A stretch of 64,000 nt of DNA, from positions 1,736,001-1,800,000 of the forward strand of contig NZ_CP095413.1 of assembly GCF_023016285.1 (NCBI RefSeq), in the 5' to 3' direction. The notes below the pieces were generated by a model. The model worked only from the letters and a program-made list of their open reading frames with translations, had not been told where the DNA came from and searched no databases. Numbering within the stretch: the stretch's first letter is position 1; each line of letters starts with the position of its first letter. Positions 45,491 to 53,690 of the stretch are shown here, one piece after another. The position numbers were made by a program, and so were the translations under genes. The stretch comes from Muricauda sp. SCSIO 64092 (GTDB lineage Bacteria > Bacteroidota > Bacteroidia > Flavobacteriales > Flavobacteriaceae).

Positions 45491-45912
45491 CAATCCTTTA
45501 CGATTTGTTTGGGATTGCCATTTTCGTCTATTTCCCAAACATTGAATACACCGTCCCCATCAAAATCGGTAATCGCCTCGGCCCGAGCCGTAAAGCTTGC
45601 GTTGTCCGCATTGACCAAGGAGTAAACATAGTTCGCCGTTCCATTTTCCTTTACGGTCCTTGGGGGTTCAAAATCCAGCTCACCGATATCCGCAGTGTAT
45701 TTGCTGTTCATATAGCGGTGAGTGGTCTGGGCGTTGTAAATAGCTTTGAGCTGTACCTGGGCTTCCACACTTTTGGCTTTGGATATCAAGGGCATAAGGT
45801 TAGGTAATGCCAATAATAATAGAATGCCTATGATAGCTAAAACAATAAGGGTCTCTTGAAGGTTGATGGCCAGGACCTTCTTTTTAAAAAAATGACGGAC
45901 AAAGGATGACAT
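45490..45912 (-). CDS. Type IV prepilin-like / major pseudopilin protein
   Basis: A 140-residue protein with a class III leader: basic KKKVLA, then the mature start INLQETLIVLAIIGILLLL with the conserved Glu at mature position 5. Cleavage would fall after an alanine rather than the usual glycine. The N-terminal helix continues to about residue 50 (AQVQLKAIYNAQTTHRY, like GspG), followed by a small C-terminal domain ending in a calcium-loop-like stretch DFDGDGVFNVWEIDENGN. It opens the minus-strand cluster and is the only pilin gene in it. Confidence 0.88.
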   Translation of the reverse strand: MSSFVRHFFKKKVLAINLQETLIVLAIIGILLLLALPNLMPLISKAKSVEAQVQLKAIYNAQTTHRYMNSKYTADIGELDFEPPRTVKENGTANYVYSLVNADNASFTARAEAITDFDGDGVFNVWEIDENGNPKQIVKD

Positions 45913-46384
45913 GCTCTACTCAGTTAAAAGGTTATTGATTCTGCAAGATTGTGTGGGTATAACAAATTCCATAGCGGTCGATGCCATAAAAACTACAAAG
46001 GTCGTAATATAACTATTCTGTAATAATATACAGAAAAAAAAACCATCCATATGATAATTATCATGTTATGGTTCTAATTTGATACGCACATTTGATGTAA
46101 GAAAAATTATGTTAAAAAGTAATTTTTTTATCTACCAATTTTTCTGCTGAGTAACAACCAAGATCATTAATTTTTTATCAGTTTTTAAGGCAAGCATGTC
46201 TTTTCCCATAATTTTTCCATTCCTATGGAGCTAGGGAAAGCGATGGAACGAGACATATGACTTCCGGAATTTTATGATGGTGCGGAGTATGTGATGTTGT
46301 TTTGGGCGTAGGAAAAAACAAGTGGTTTATGGTTTTTACGATAGTGTTCCAAAAGAATGTAATACACATCATAACCGCTCTGCC
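45913..46384. promoter_or_regulatory. 472-base divergent intergenic region with a 33-bp dyad
   Basis: This is the only non-coding stretch between the minus-strand pilus/secretion cluster and the plus-strand fibre/RHS genes and should carry both promoters. AACCAT-ccat-ATGATAATTATCAT-gtt-ATGGTT at 46041-46073 forms a dyad with a perfect 14-bp AT-rich core, a candidate operator for both units. The rest is AT-rich without other clear signals. Confidence 0.55.
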
Positions 46385-47317
46385 ATGGCCAACCTATTAA
46401 AATACTTTTCCGTACTCCTCTGGTTCAATCTCCCATTAGTATCCCTTGGCCAGACCAACACTTTTCCTACAACTGGCAATGTAGGCATTGGAACAACAAC
46501 ACCCAACGCCTTATTTCAGATAATCCAAAACAACAATCAATTTAGTATTAGGCCTGAAAGCAATCAATCAGGGACGCTTATAAGTTCTGGGCAAGCAATC
46601 AATTTGGTATTTAACGATAACAATGTAGGAACCGACTTTTTCAGTATCAGGGCAAATGGTACAACATTCAGCACTTCGGACGAACTGCTGCGAATCATTG
46701 CCAACGGTAACGTAGGTATAGGGACTTCGCTCCCGGCTTCTAAGCTCCATATAAAAAGTGGTGGTCAGCAAATCATATTTGGCACTGGAAGCAACTCCAG
46801 TGGATATAATTTTAGTTTAGGGGTCAATGACGACGGAATCAACTTTTCGAACAATTCAAATTACAGAGGATTTAATTTTGACAACAATAGAGGCCAATTA
46901 TTAAAAATAACCCATTTGGGCAATGTGGGTATAGGCACCACCAACCCGGATGCCAAACTTACCGTAAAGGGGAACATCCATGCCGAGGAGGTCAAAGTAG
47001 ATCTCAATGTACCTGCTCCCGACTATGTCTTTAAGGAAGACTATGAACTCAAGTCCCTGCAACAAGTCCAAGACTACATAAAAGAACATGGGCATTTGCC
47101 CAGTATTCCTTCGGCCAGGGAGATGGAGGAAGACGGGATTGAGCTTGGAGCGATGGACATGAAACTGTTGGAGAAGATTGAGGAGCTGACTTTGTATACC
47201 ATCCACCAAGAAGAAAAACTCACAGAAAAGGAAATGCAGGTAATGCTTTTAAGAGATGAGTTGAAAGCGTTGAAAGGTCGATTATCAACTATTGAAAAAT
47301 ACATTCTAGAAAAATGA
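46385..47317 (+). CDS. Secreted tail-fibre-like protein 1 with GIGTT repeat and conserved C-terminal block
   Basis: A 310-residue protein; ATG 46385 begins a signal peptide (LLKYFSVLLWFNLPLVSLGQ). The body has short motifs NVGIGTT (three copies, about residues 30, 112 and 183) as found in phage and bacterial fibre proteins. The C-terminal block (DAKLTVKGNIHAEEVKVDL; YVFKEDYELKSLQQVQDYI; HGHLPSIPSAREMEEDGI; LGAMDMKLLEKIEELTLY) is widespread in Bacteroidota surface proteins and ends in a coiled coil, which suggests trimerisation. It is the first of three paralogues in tandem. Function unknown; adhesion or fibre formation is inferred. Confidence 0.8.
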   Translation: MANLLKYFSVLLWFNLPLVSLGQTNTFPTTGNVGIGTTTPNALFQIIQNNNQFSIRPESNQSGTLISSGQAINLVFNDNNVGTDFFSIRANGTTFSTSDELLRIIANGNVGIGTSLPASKLHIKSGGQQIIFGTGSNSSGYNFSLGVNDDGINFSNNSNYRGFNFDNNRGQLLKITHLGNVGIGTTNPDAKLTVKGNIHAEEVKVDLNVPAPDYVFKEDYELKSLQQVQDYIKEHGHLPSIPSAREMEEDGIELGAMDMKLLEKIEELTLYTIHQEEKLTEKEMQVMLLRDELKALKGRLSTIEKYILEK

Positions 47318-48165
47318 GACAGTTCATACTTTATGCACTTATGCTTTTGTCCGTCATCTCTGTTATGGCCCAGGGCAGAAAAATTGTTTTAGGCTCCAAT
47401 AACGGCTCGCCAGAATATTTGGTGGGTCAAATACCTGCCCACTCTACCAGCAACTATGCGAAGCTTAAAGTAGAAATTTTTGGCGGCAGTTGGCATAACA
47501 ACAATTTGGGGGAAAACCATTATTACATTTCATCAAGGGATGGCCTTAAAATACATCAAGAAGTTCATGGTGGAAGTTATAGCAGGTATGCCTTAAAAGT
47601 CTACGACAATGGTAACGGCTATGATATTGTGGTCAAGGTTGTTGACCATTATCCTTCGTTCTACATACGATCCTGGCTTTTAGCTTCGGGAGGGACACTT
47701 TCAGAAAATACCATCTTGGATTATGATGCTACAGGGAAAACGGATATTACGGGGCAAATAACGATAACCACACTTTTTGCCACCCAAAACAATGGTAACG
47801 TAGGAATTGGAACCACTTCTCCAGATGCCAAACTTACCGTAAAAGGTAACATTCATGCTGAGGAGGTCAAAGTAGATCTCAATGTCCCTGCTCCCGACTA
47901 TGTCTTTAAGGAAGGTTATGACCTCAAATCCCTGAAAGAAATCCAAGACCATATAAAAGCACATGGGCATTTGCCCAATATTCCTTCGGCCCAGGAGATG
48001 GAGGAAAACGGGATTGAGCTTGGAGCGATGAACATGAAACTGTTGGAGAAGATTGAGGAACTAACACTTTATACCCTACAACAGCAAACCATACTGGAAA
48101 CGGTATTGCAACGGACCAGAAAACAGGAAAGGGAAATCCAGGAGTTAAAAAAACAGATGCAATGA
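47314..48165 (+). CDS. Secreted tail-fibre-like protein 2 (paralogue)
   Basis: A 283-residue protein with a signal peptide (FILYALMLLSVISVMAQG), a unique N-terminal beta-rich domain of about 130 residues, one GIGTTSPDAKLTVKG motif and the same C-terminal block as its neighbours (AEEVKVDLNVPAPDYVFKEG; HLPNIPSAQEMEENGI; coiled coil). It overlaps both the preceding and the following gene by four bases (ATGA), so the three are translated as a unit. The variable N-terminal and constant C-terminal parts suggest a modular surface fibre. Confidence 0.8.
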   Translation: MRQFILYALMLLSVISVMAQGRKIVLGSNNGSPEYLVGQIPAHSTSNYAKLKVEIFGGSWHNNNLGENHYYISSRDGLKIHQEVHGGSYSRYALKVYDNGNGYDIVVKVVDHYPSFYIRSWLLASGGTLSENTILDYDATGKTDITGQITITTLFATQNNGNVGIGTTSPDAKLTVKGNIHAEEVKVDLNVPAPDYVFKEGYDLKSLKEIQDHIKAHGHLPNIPSAQEMEENGIELGAMNMKLLEKIEELTLYTLQQQTILETVLQRTRKQEREIQELKKQMQ

Positions 48166-49244
48166 AAAAAATAGGAACGGTCATCTTATCACTGGGGTGT
48201 TTACTGGGTATGAATGCACAGAATGATTTCCCTGATTCCGGGGATGCTAAAATCCAGGATGCCAATTTAACAATTGAGACCTCGCAATGGCGCCCTAGTC
48301 TACTGACCTTAAGGGATACCCATTACAATCCGAATCAAGTATACCATTTTCAATTGGAGAGTGATGGGCTCAAGATAAAACAGGACGGGGAAGTAAACTA
48401 TCAATTCAAATCCGGCGGAAATTTCATAGTCAGAAATGGCAATACCATGTTGGGTATAGGGAGTCCACTATATAAATTACATATTAAAGATCCTTTTGGA
48501 GGAGCGGCCATAGGTCTTGAAAGAGGGGGCAAGCTTTGGCGCTTCGACTTACAGACCAATTCCGATCGACTTTTCATAGGTCATTCCGATAATAGTTCCA
48601 TAGTTACTTTTCATAAAGATGGCAAAATGGGGATTGGAACCACCAGTCCAGATGCCAAACTGGAGGTACATGATGGAAGCATTGAAATAAATTCCTCCCC
48701 TTTTGCACACTTCAAGATATTAAGGGACAATGGCGCTACAGCTAGTATGGGCATAACCAGTAATACCAAACACGCTTACTTGAGTTCGGCTGGTGAGTTA
48801 AAATTCTTGACGGATTTGGAAAACGCTGATGCATCAACTAAAATGTTTTTGACCAGGTCTGGACGTCTAGGTATTGGCACCACTAGTCCAGATGCGAGAC
48901 TCACCGTAAAGGGCAATATCCATGCCGAGGAAGTCAAAGTAGATCTCAGTGTCCCAGCTCCCGATTATGTCTTTAAGGAAGGCTATGACCTCAAATCCCT
49001 GCAAGAAATCCAGGACTACATAAAAGAACATGGGCATTTGCCCAATGTGCCCTCTGCGAAGGAGTTGGAAGAAAATGGTATTCAACTGGGAGTGATGAAC
49101 ATGAAATTGTTGGAGAAGATTGAAGAGTTGACCCTCTATACCCTACAGCAACAAAAAGAAATACTACTGCTGCACGAACAACTTAAAAAAGTGGATGCAC
49201 TGCAAGAGCAAATAAACAATCTGTTGAACCAAAACCAAGAATAA
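48162..49244 (+). CDS. Secreted tail-fibre-like protein 3 (paralogue)
   Basis: A 360-residue paralogue with a signal peptide (IGTVILSLGCLLGMNAQN), two GIGTTSPDA repeats (about residues 160 and 240) and the same C-terminal block (GNIHAEEVKVDLSVPAPDY; HLPNVPSAKELEENGI) and terminal coiled coil. Its stop is directly followed by the ATG of the RHS gene, so all four genes are probably one transcript. Confidence 0.8.
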   Translation: MKKIGTVILSLGCLLGMNAQNDFPDSGDAKIQDANLTIETSQWRPSLLTLRDTHYNPNQVYHFQLESDGLKIKQDGEVNYQFKSGGNFIVRNGNTMLGIGSPLYKLHIKDPFGGAAIGLERGGKLWRFDLQTNSDRLFIGHSDNSSIVTFHKDGKMGIGTTSPDAKLEVHDGSIEINSSPFAHFKILRDNGATASMGITSNTKHAYLSSAGELKFLTDLENADASTKMFLTRSGRLGIGTTSPDARLTVKGNIHAEEVKVDLSVPAPDYVFKEGYDLKSLQEIQDYIKEHGHLPNVPSAKELEENGIQLGVMNMKLLEKIEELTLYTLQQQKEILLLHEQLKKVDALQEQINNLLNQNQE

Positions 49245-52200
49245 ATGAAAAAATGCGCATTACTTCTTTTTCTGTTGGGTTCATGGCAACTATGGGCCCA
49301 ATCGACCACGGAAAACTATACCAAGAGTTACGAACCTAAAATTGCTTTTAGTGTTTCCCAACTGGAAGATGTTATTGGGGATGCCGGTACATCCAGTAGT
49401 TTTACGTTAAGTGCACCTGTAAGTTCAGGGACCTTTGAGGCAAAACAAAGTATCACCTTGGCACCAGGATTTCATGCCACGGGCAATGTAACGATCAAGA
49501 TTGTGGGGTTCCATCCCGAGGTTTTGGAAAACATCACCTATACGGATGGGTTGGGAAGACCTGTACAAAGTATCGCCAAAGCGCAGAGCCCCAATGGCCA
49601 TGATATTGTGCAATTTATGGAATACGACCAATTTGGACGTACGTCCAAAAATTACCTGCCATATCCCACCACACAGAAAACCGGGAATTTTATTGCCGAT
49701 CCCAAGACCCCACAAACGGCTTATTACCAAAACCAATATGGGGATACCTATGCCTACGGGGAAACCATTTTTGATGATTCCCCCCTGAATCGGGCCATTG
49801 AGACTTCCTCGCCGGGCTACGACTGGCGAATTATCTCAGGTAGCAATAGTGACCATACTACGAAAATGGAATACGCTACCAATACCTCCACACTGGAAAT
49901 TGTGAAGTTTACCATAAACGATTCGGGAGCAAGTCCAGTAGTTTCAAAAGGGGCATATGGAACCAAGGAATTGTTCAAGAATATTGTAAAGAATGAAAAT
50001 TGGCAGTCTACGGATGGGCAATTGAACACCGTGGAGACCTATACGGACAAAAATGGCAGGACGGTGGCAACCATTGTTTTTGAAGAGGTATCAGGTACCG
50101 TTGAAAAGCGCATTACCCAAAATGTTTACGACATCCAGGGCAGATTGCGCTACATATTGCCACCAAAGGCATTGGAAAATGTAAACCCTTTACAGAACCC
50201 CTATGTTATTAATGAGGATCTGGTCTACCAATATGAATATGACGAATACAATCGGCAAATTGCCCAGCGGGTACCTGGTCGGGACTGGGAGTATCTGGTG
50301 TATGATCAGTTGGACCGACCCTTTCTTATGCAGGATAAGAATCTTGCCAATCAGGGAAAATGGCTCTTTACCAAATATGATGCCTTTGATAGGCCTGTAT
50401 ATTCCGGTTTTTATTTTAACTCTGGGAATACTCCGCAAGAATTACAGGACATCGTCGATAATTTTATTGCTAATAATACGGATAACCCTGCCAATATAGA
50501 AAAACGAATAGCCGGCACCAACAACCTTGGTTTGGGTCAGGGTATTGACATCAATTATACGAATGATGCTTTTCCTAAAGGCATAATAGATATCCTCTCG
50601 GTATACTATTACGATGACTATGACTTTACGGACACCGACAAACCCGCAACACCAACAACAGTCCAGGGACAAACAGTGACCATAAGGACCCAGGGACTCC
50701 AGACCGCCAACTTTTCCAGAACAATGGGTGAAAATACATGGACAAAGCTGTATACCTATTATGATGAAAAGGGCCGTGAGATCAAAATCCACAACAAAAA
50801 TCATTTGGGAGGCTATACCGCTACGGAAAGCAAACTCGACTTTAGGGGGAAGATAGATTTGGCGGTGACCAAACACAAACGGGTAACCTCAGATACGGAG
50901 TTGGCCATTAATGACCGTTTTACCTATGACTATGCAGAACGTGCCTTGGGACATTTTCAAAAGATCAACAGTCAGGCCGAGGAACGCATTGCGGAACATG
51001 ACTATGATGAACTGGGAATGTTGACCCTAAAAAAAGTGGGTGGCAGCGCTGCTTCCAGCATCCCTTTACAGGAGTTGGCCTATGAGTACAACATTAGGGG
51101 CCAGTTCAAAGCCTTGAACAATGTAAACACCCTAGATGACAAGCTTTTTGCTTATAAAATCAACTATAACCAAGCGGCGGAGGGTGCCGGTACCGCTCCC
51201 GCCCGTTATGATGGTAGTATCTCCCAGATCATTTGGCAATCAGCTTATGATAACACCAAACGCAGTTATGCCTATTTGTACGATGACCTTAATCGACTAT
51301 CGGAGAGCAAGTACCAGTACAACTCCGGTCTAAATGGTAATGTTTCAAACAATTTCAATACCCAGTATACCTACGATGAGCACGGTAACATCAAATCCTT
51401 GGAACGCAGGGGAAGCTCTAACCTTATAGACCAACTGACCTATAATTATGGCACGGCCAATGGCAATCAATTATTGTCCGTTTCAGATGCCGGTTCCTCC
51501 CTAGGATTTATAGATGGAAATACCAGCGGCAATGATTATGCCTATGATTACAATGGGAATATGACCAGGGATTTAAACAAGGGGATTACCAATATTGGCT
51601 ACAACCATTTGGATCTGGTCAATACGGTCTCCTTACCCAGTAATCGTAGTCTTAACTTTTTATATGATGCCAGCGGAGCCAAGCTACAGAAAAAGTATAT
51701 GAACGGTTCTTCCACGGTAACCACTACGGACTATCTAGGGGGCTTTCAATATGCCGATGGCAACCTTCAATTTTTCCCTACGCCAGAGGGCTATGTGTAC
51801 AAGTCGGGAAGTACCTATAAATACATGTACATCTATGCGGACCATTTGGGGAATACCCGGGTAAGTTATACGGATACCAATGGCAATGGTACCATAGAAA
51901 GCTCGGAATTGGCCTCCAATCGCAACTATTATCCCTTTGGAAGCGTCCATAGTGGGGACTATACCAATGGCCTGTCCGCGGTATATAAATATACCTTCCA
52001 GGGCAAGGAATTCCAGGCTGAGGACGGATTGAACTGGCATGATTTTGGCTCCCGAATGTACGACTCGGAGCTAGGTCGTTGGATGGCCACAGACCCACAA
52101 AGCCAATTTGGTAGTCCGTATTTGGCCTTGGACAATAATCCCATATTATATGTTGATCCCGATGGGGAATGGGTTTGGATTGCAGTTGGAGCAGTAGTTG

Positions 52201-53141
52201 GTGGTGTGATTAATGTAGCGGCAAATTGGGATAATATAGATAATTTTTGGGAAGGCGCAGCAGCTTTTGGCAGTGGAGCATTAGTTGGAGGTGCAACAGC
52301 GGCTTGTGGAGCCTGTGGAAGTGCAGTTGCTTTAGCTGCCGGAGGGGGAGTATTGACCGGAGCTACAAATAATATCATTAGTCAAACAGGTAACGGTAGA
52401 GGGCTAAATGATGTCGAGTGGGGATCAGTTGTACAAGGTGGCGTGATAGGAGGAGTATCTGGTATAGCTGGATACGGTGCCGGAAATTTAGCCGCAAGAT
52501 ACGGAGGAAATGTACTAATAAACGGATTAAATGTCCAAGGACCCGCAGTTCGTGGCGCTCTTGGAGGTGTCGCTGGTGCTTTTGGAGGAGGTTATGCAAG
52601 TGGTTTTACTGGAGCATTATTGTCTGGAGCAAACCTAGGAGAAGCTAATCAAGCAGGTTTGAATGGAGCAACCGATTTAGGGAACCTTGGTATAGGAACT
52701 GTTGCAGGCTTTGCTGGAGGTTATAAATATGCGAGAGATAATCAAATAAATCCATTGACTGGCAAATTTGAAAATACCACTAATCAAGTTGCAATAGGCA
52801 GAAATCAACATAAAAGAGTCAATCCCGCGGCTAACGATTTAGGAGCGGAAACTATTTCAGAATCTTGGGCAGAGAAGTTTGGCAACAAATGGATTCCAGA
52901 TGATGTTGGTTTGAACTTTAACAATGATTGGTTCAACAAAAGATTAGATTTAAACTCCAATGTTTTTGATTTTGGAAACGGAGGCTTTAAGGATTACAGT
53001 CCATATTACAATGTTGAGTTGAATTCACTTCAATTCCGTTCTTATCCTATCATTAGGGCGCGCTACTCCAGTTTTTTTGGTCAAAGAGTAAGAATCATAT
53101 ATTATGAGAATAGGTTTATTACACTACCTTGGAATAACTAA
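49245..53141 (+). CDS. RHS repeat protein with variable C-terminal domain (possible polymorphic toxin)
   Basis: A 1298-residue exported protein (signal ending GSWQLWAQ). N-terminal part: a DUF6443-like region with TYTDGLGRPVQSIAKAQS. From about 280 to 930 many YD repeats (YQYEYDEYNRQIAQR; YDELGMLTLKKVG; YTYDEHGNIKSLER). The RHS core is complete: YKYTFQGKEFQ, DFGSRMYDSELGRWMATDPQ, ending at PDGEW about residue 976. The last 320 residues are different: Gly/Ala-rich, then a unique basic and aromatic end (NPLTGKFENTTNQ; RVRIIYYENRFI). Base use is more AT-rich there, the usual sign of an exchanged toxin tip. I recognise no toxin family in it. The gene starts with no gap after the third fibre gene. 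Confidence 0.88.
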   Translation: MKKCALLLFLLGSWQLWAQSTTENYTKSYEPKIAFSVSQLEDVIGDAGTSSSFTLSAPVSSGTFEAKQSITLAPGFHATGNVTIKIVGFHPEVLENITYTDGLGRPVQSIAKAQSPNGHDIVQFMEYDQFGRTSKNYLPYPTTQKTGNFIADPKTPQTAYYQNQYGDTYAYGETIFDDSPLNRAIETSSPGYDWRIISGSNSDHTTKMEYATNTSTLEIVKFTINDSGASPVVSKGAYGTKELFKNIVKNENWQSTDGQLNTVETYTDKNGRTVATIVFEEVSGTVEKRITQNVYDIQGRLRYILPPKALENVNPLQNPYVINEDLVYQYEYDEYNRQIAQRVPGRDWEYLVYDQLDRPFLMQDKNLANQGKWLFTKYDAFDRPVYSGFYFNSGNTPQELQDIVDNFIANNTDNPANIEKRIAGTNNLGLGQGIDINYTNDAFPKGIIDILSVYYYDDYDFTDTDKPATPTTVQGQTVTIRTQGLQTANFSRTMGENTWTKLYTYYDEKGREIKIHNKNHLGGYTATESKLDFRGKIDLAVTKHKRVTSDTELAINDRFTYDYAERALGHFQKINSQAEERIAEHDYDELGMLTLKKVGGSAASSIPLQELAYEYNIRGQFKALNNVNTLDDKLFAYKINYNQAAEGAGTAPARYDGSISQIIWQSAYDNTKRSYAYLYDDLNRLSESKYQYNSGLNGNVSNNFNTQYTYDEHGNIKSLERRGSSNLIDQLTYNYGTANGNQLLSVSDAGSSLGFIDGNTSGNDYAYDYNGNMTRDLNKGITNIGYNHLDLVNTVSLPSNRSLNFLYDASGAKLQKKYMNGSSTVTTTDYLGGFQYADGNLQFFPTPEGYVYKSGSTYKYMYIYADHLGNTRVSYTDTNGNGTIESSELASNRNYYPFGSVHSGDYTNGLSAVYKYTFQGKEFQAEDGLNWHDFGSRMYDSELGRWMATDPQSQFGSPYLALDNNPILYVDPDGEWVWIAVGAVVGGVINVAANWDNIDNFWEGAAAFGSGALVGGATAACGACGSAVALAAGGGVLTGATNNIISQTGNGRGLNDVEWGSVVQGGVIGGVSGIAGYGAGNLAARYGGNVLINGLNVQGPAVRGALGGVAGAFGGGYASGFTGALLSGANLGEANQAGLNGATDLGNLGIGTVAGFAGGYKYARDNQINPLTGKFENTTNQVAIGRNQHKRVNPAANDLGAETISESWAEKFGNKWIPDDVGLNFNNDWFNKRLDLNSNVFDFGNGGFKDYSPYYNVELNSLQFRSYPIIRARYSSFFGQRVRIIYYENRFITLPWNN

Positions 53142-53160
53142 TTCACATCAATAACATCCT

Positions 53161-53496
53161 ATGACTTGGAATGAACTTTTAGGTATTATTATAAACGCTT
53201 TTTCTAATACTGATTTTGGTATTTGTAGTACTTACTCTATTACAATTTGTGCTTATGAGGTTAAAATTGTTATTGAGAATCCCGTGAAGAGGTATTTAGT
53301 TGAAATAGAAATAGAAGGTACAAGAGTCAAAAAGGTTGAAGTTTCCATTTATTCATGGTTTGGGATTAGGAAAAAGACTTATTCCGTCTTTGAAGATATA
53401 ATGACCTTCAATCAAAGTAATATTACCATAGAAAGAAAAATTGAAAGAATAGCCAATGAAAGCCTAAGAATTTTGAAAAATTTCGCCAAGGAATGA
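53161..53496 (+). CDS. Small hypothetical protein, candidate immunity protein of the RHS gene
   Basis: A 111-residue AT-rich gene 19 bases after the RHS stop, no signal peptide, no recognisable family. It looks like an alpha/beta cytoplasmic protein (VKIVIENPVKRYLVEIEIEG; KKVEVSIYSWFGIRKKTYS; a C-terminal helix). Position and low GC are what one expects for an immunity protein guarding against the upstream tip, but there is no direct evidence. Confidence 0.6.
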   Translation: MTWNELLGIIINAFSNTDFGICSTYSITICAYEVKIVIENPVKRYLVEIEIEGTRVKKVEVSIYSWFGIRKKTYSVFEDIMTFNQSNITIERKIERIANESLRILKNFAKE

Positions 53497-53526
53497 TAAT
53501 ACCAATTGATACTAGTCAATAAATAG

Positions 53527-53685
53527 GGAAGCCAATTAGATAAATTTTTATCAGTAAAAAGATTCTTTAGGCTTGGTTACGAACAAATTTCAAAACGATT
53601 TGGAAAGGACACAAGTTTATTGAAGAAAACTATTAATAGAAAAGCCTTCAATTTAAAGCTAATAGAAAACGATATTGAAAAATAG
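53527..53685 (+). pseudogene. Decayed 52-codon coding fragment in the RHS locus
   Basis: An open frame without a start codon, running from a TAG to a TAG, with a clearly protein-like basic sequence (VKRFFRLGYEQISKRFGK; LLKKTINRKAFNLKLIEN). It lies between the candidate immunity gene and the second RHS gene and is AT-rich like the tip. It could be the end of a displaced toxin tip or immunity gene, as is common in polymorphic toxin loci. Confidence 0.4.
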
Positions 53686-53690
53686 AAAAA

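Noticed and set aside
53526..53690. The decayed fragment as the N-terminal extension of the second RHS gene
   Set aside because: It ends in its own TAG five bases before the ATG, and the ATG opens a proper signal peptide.
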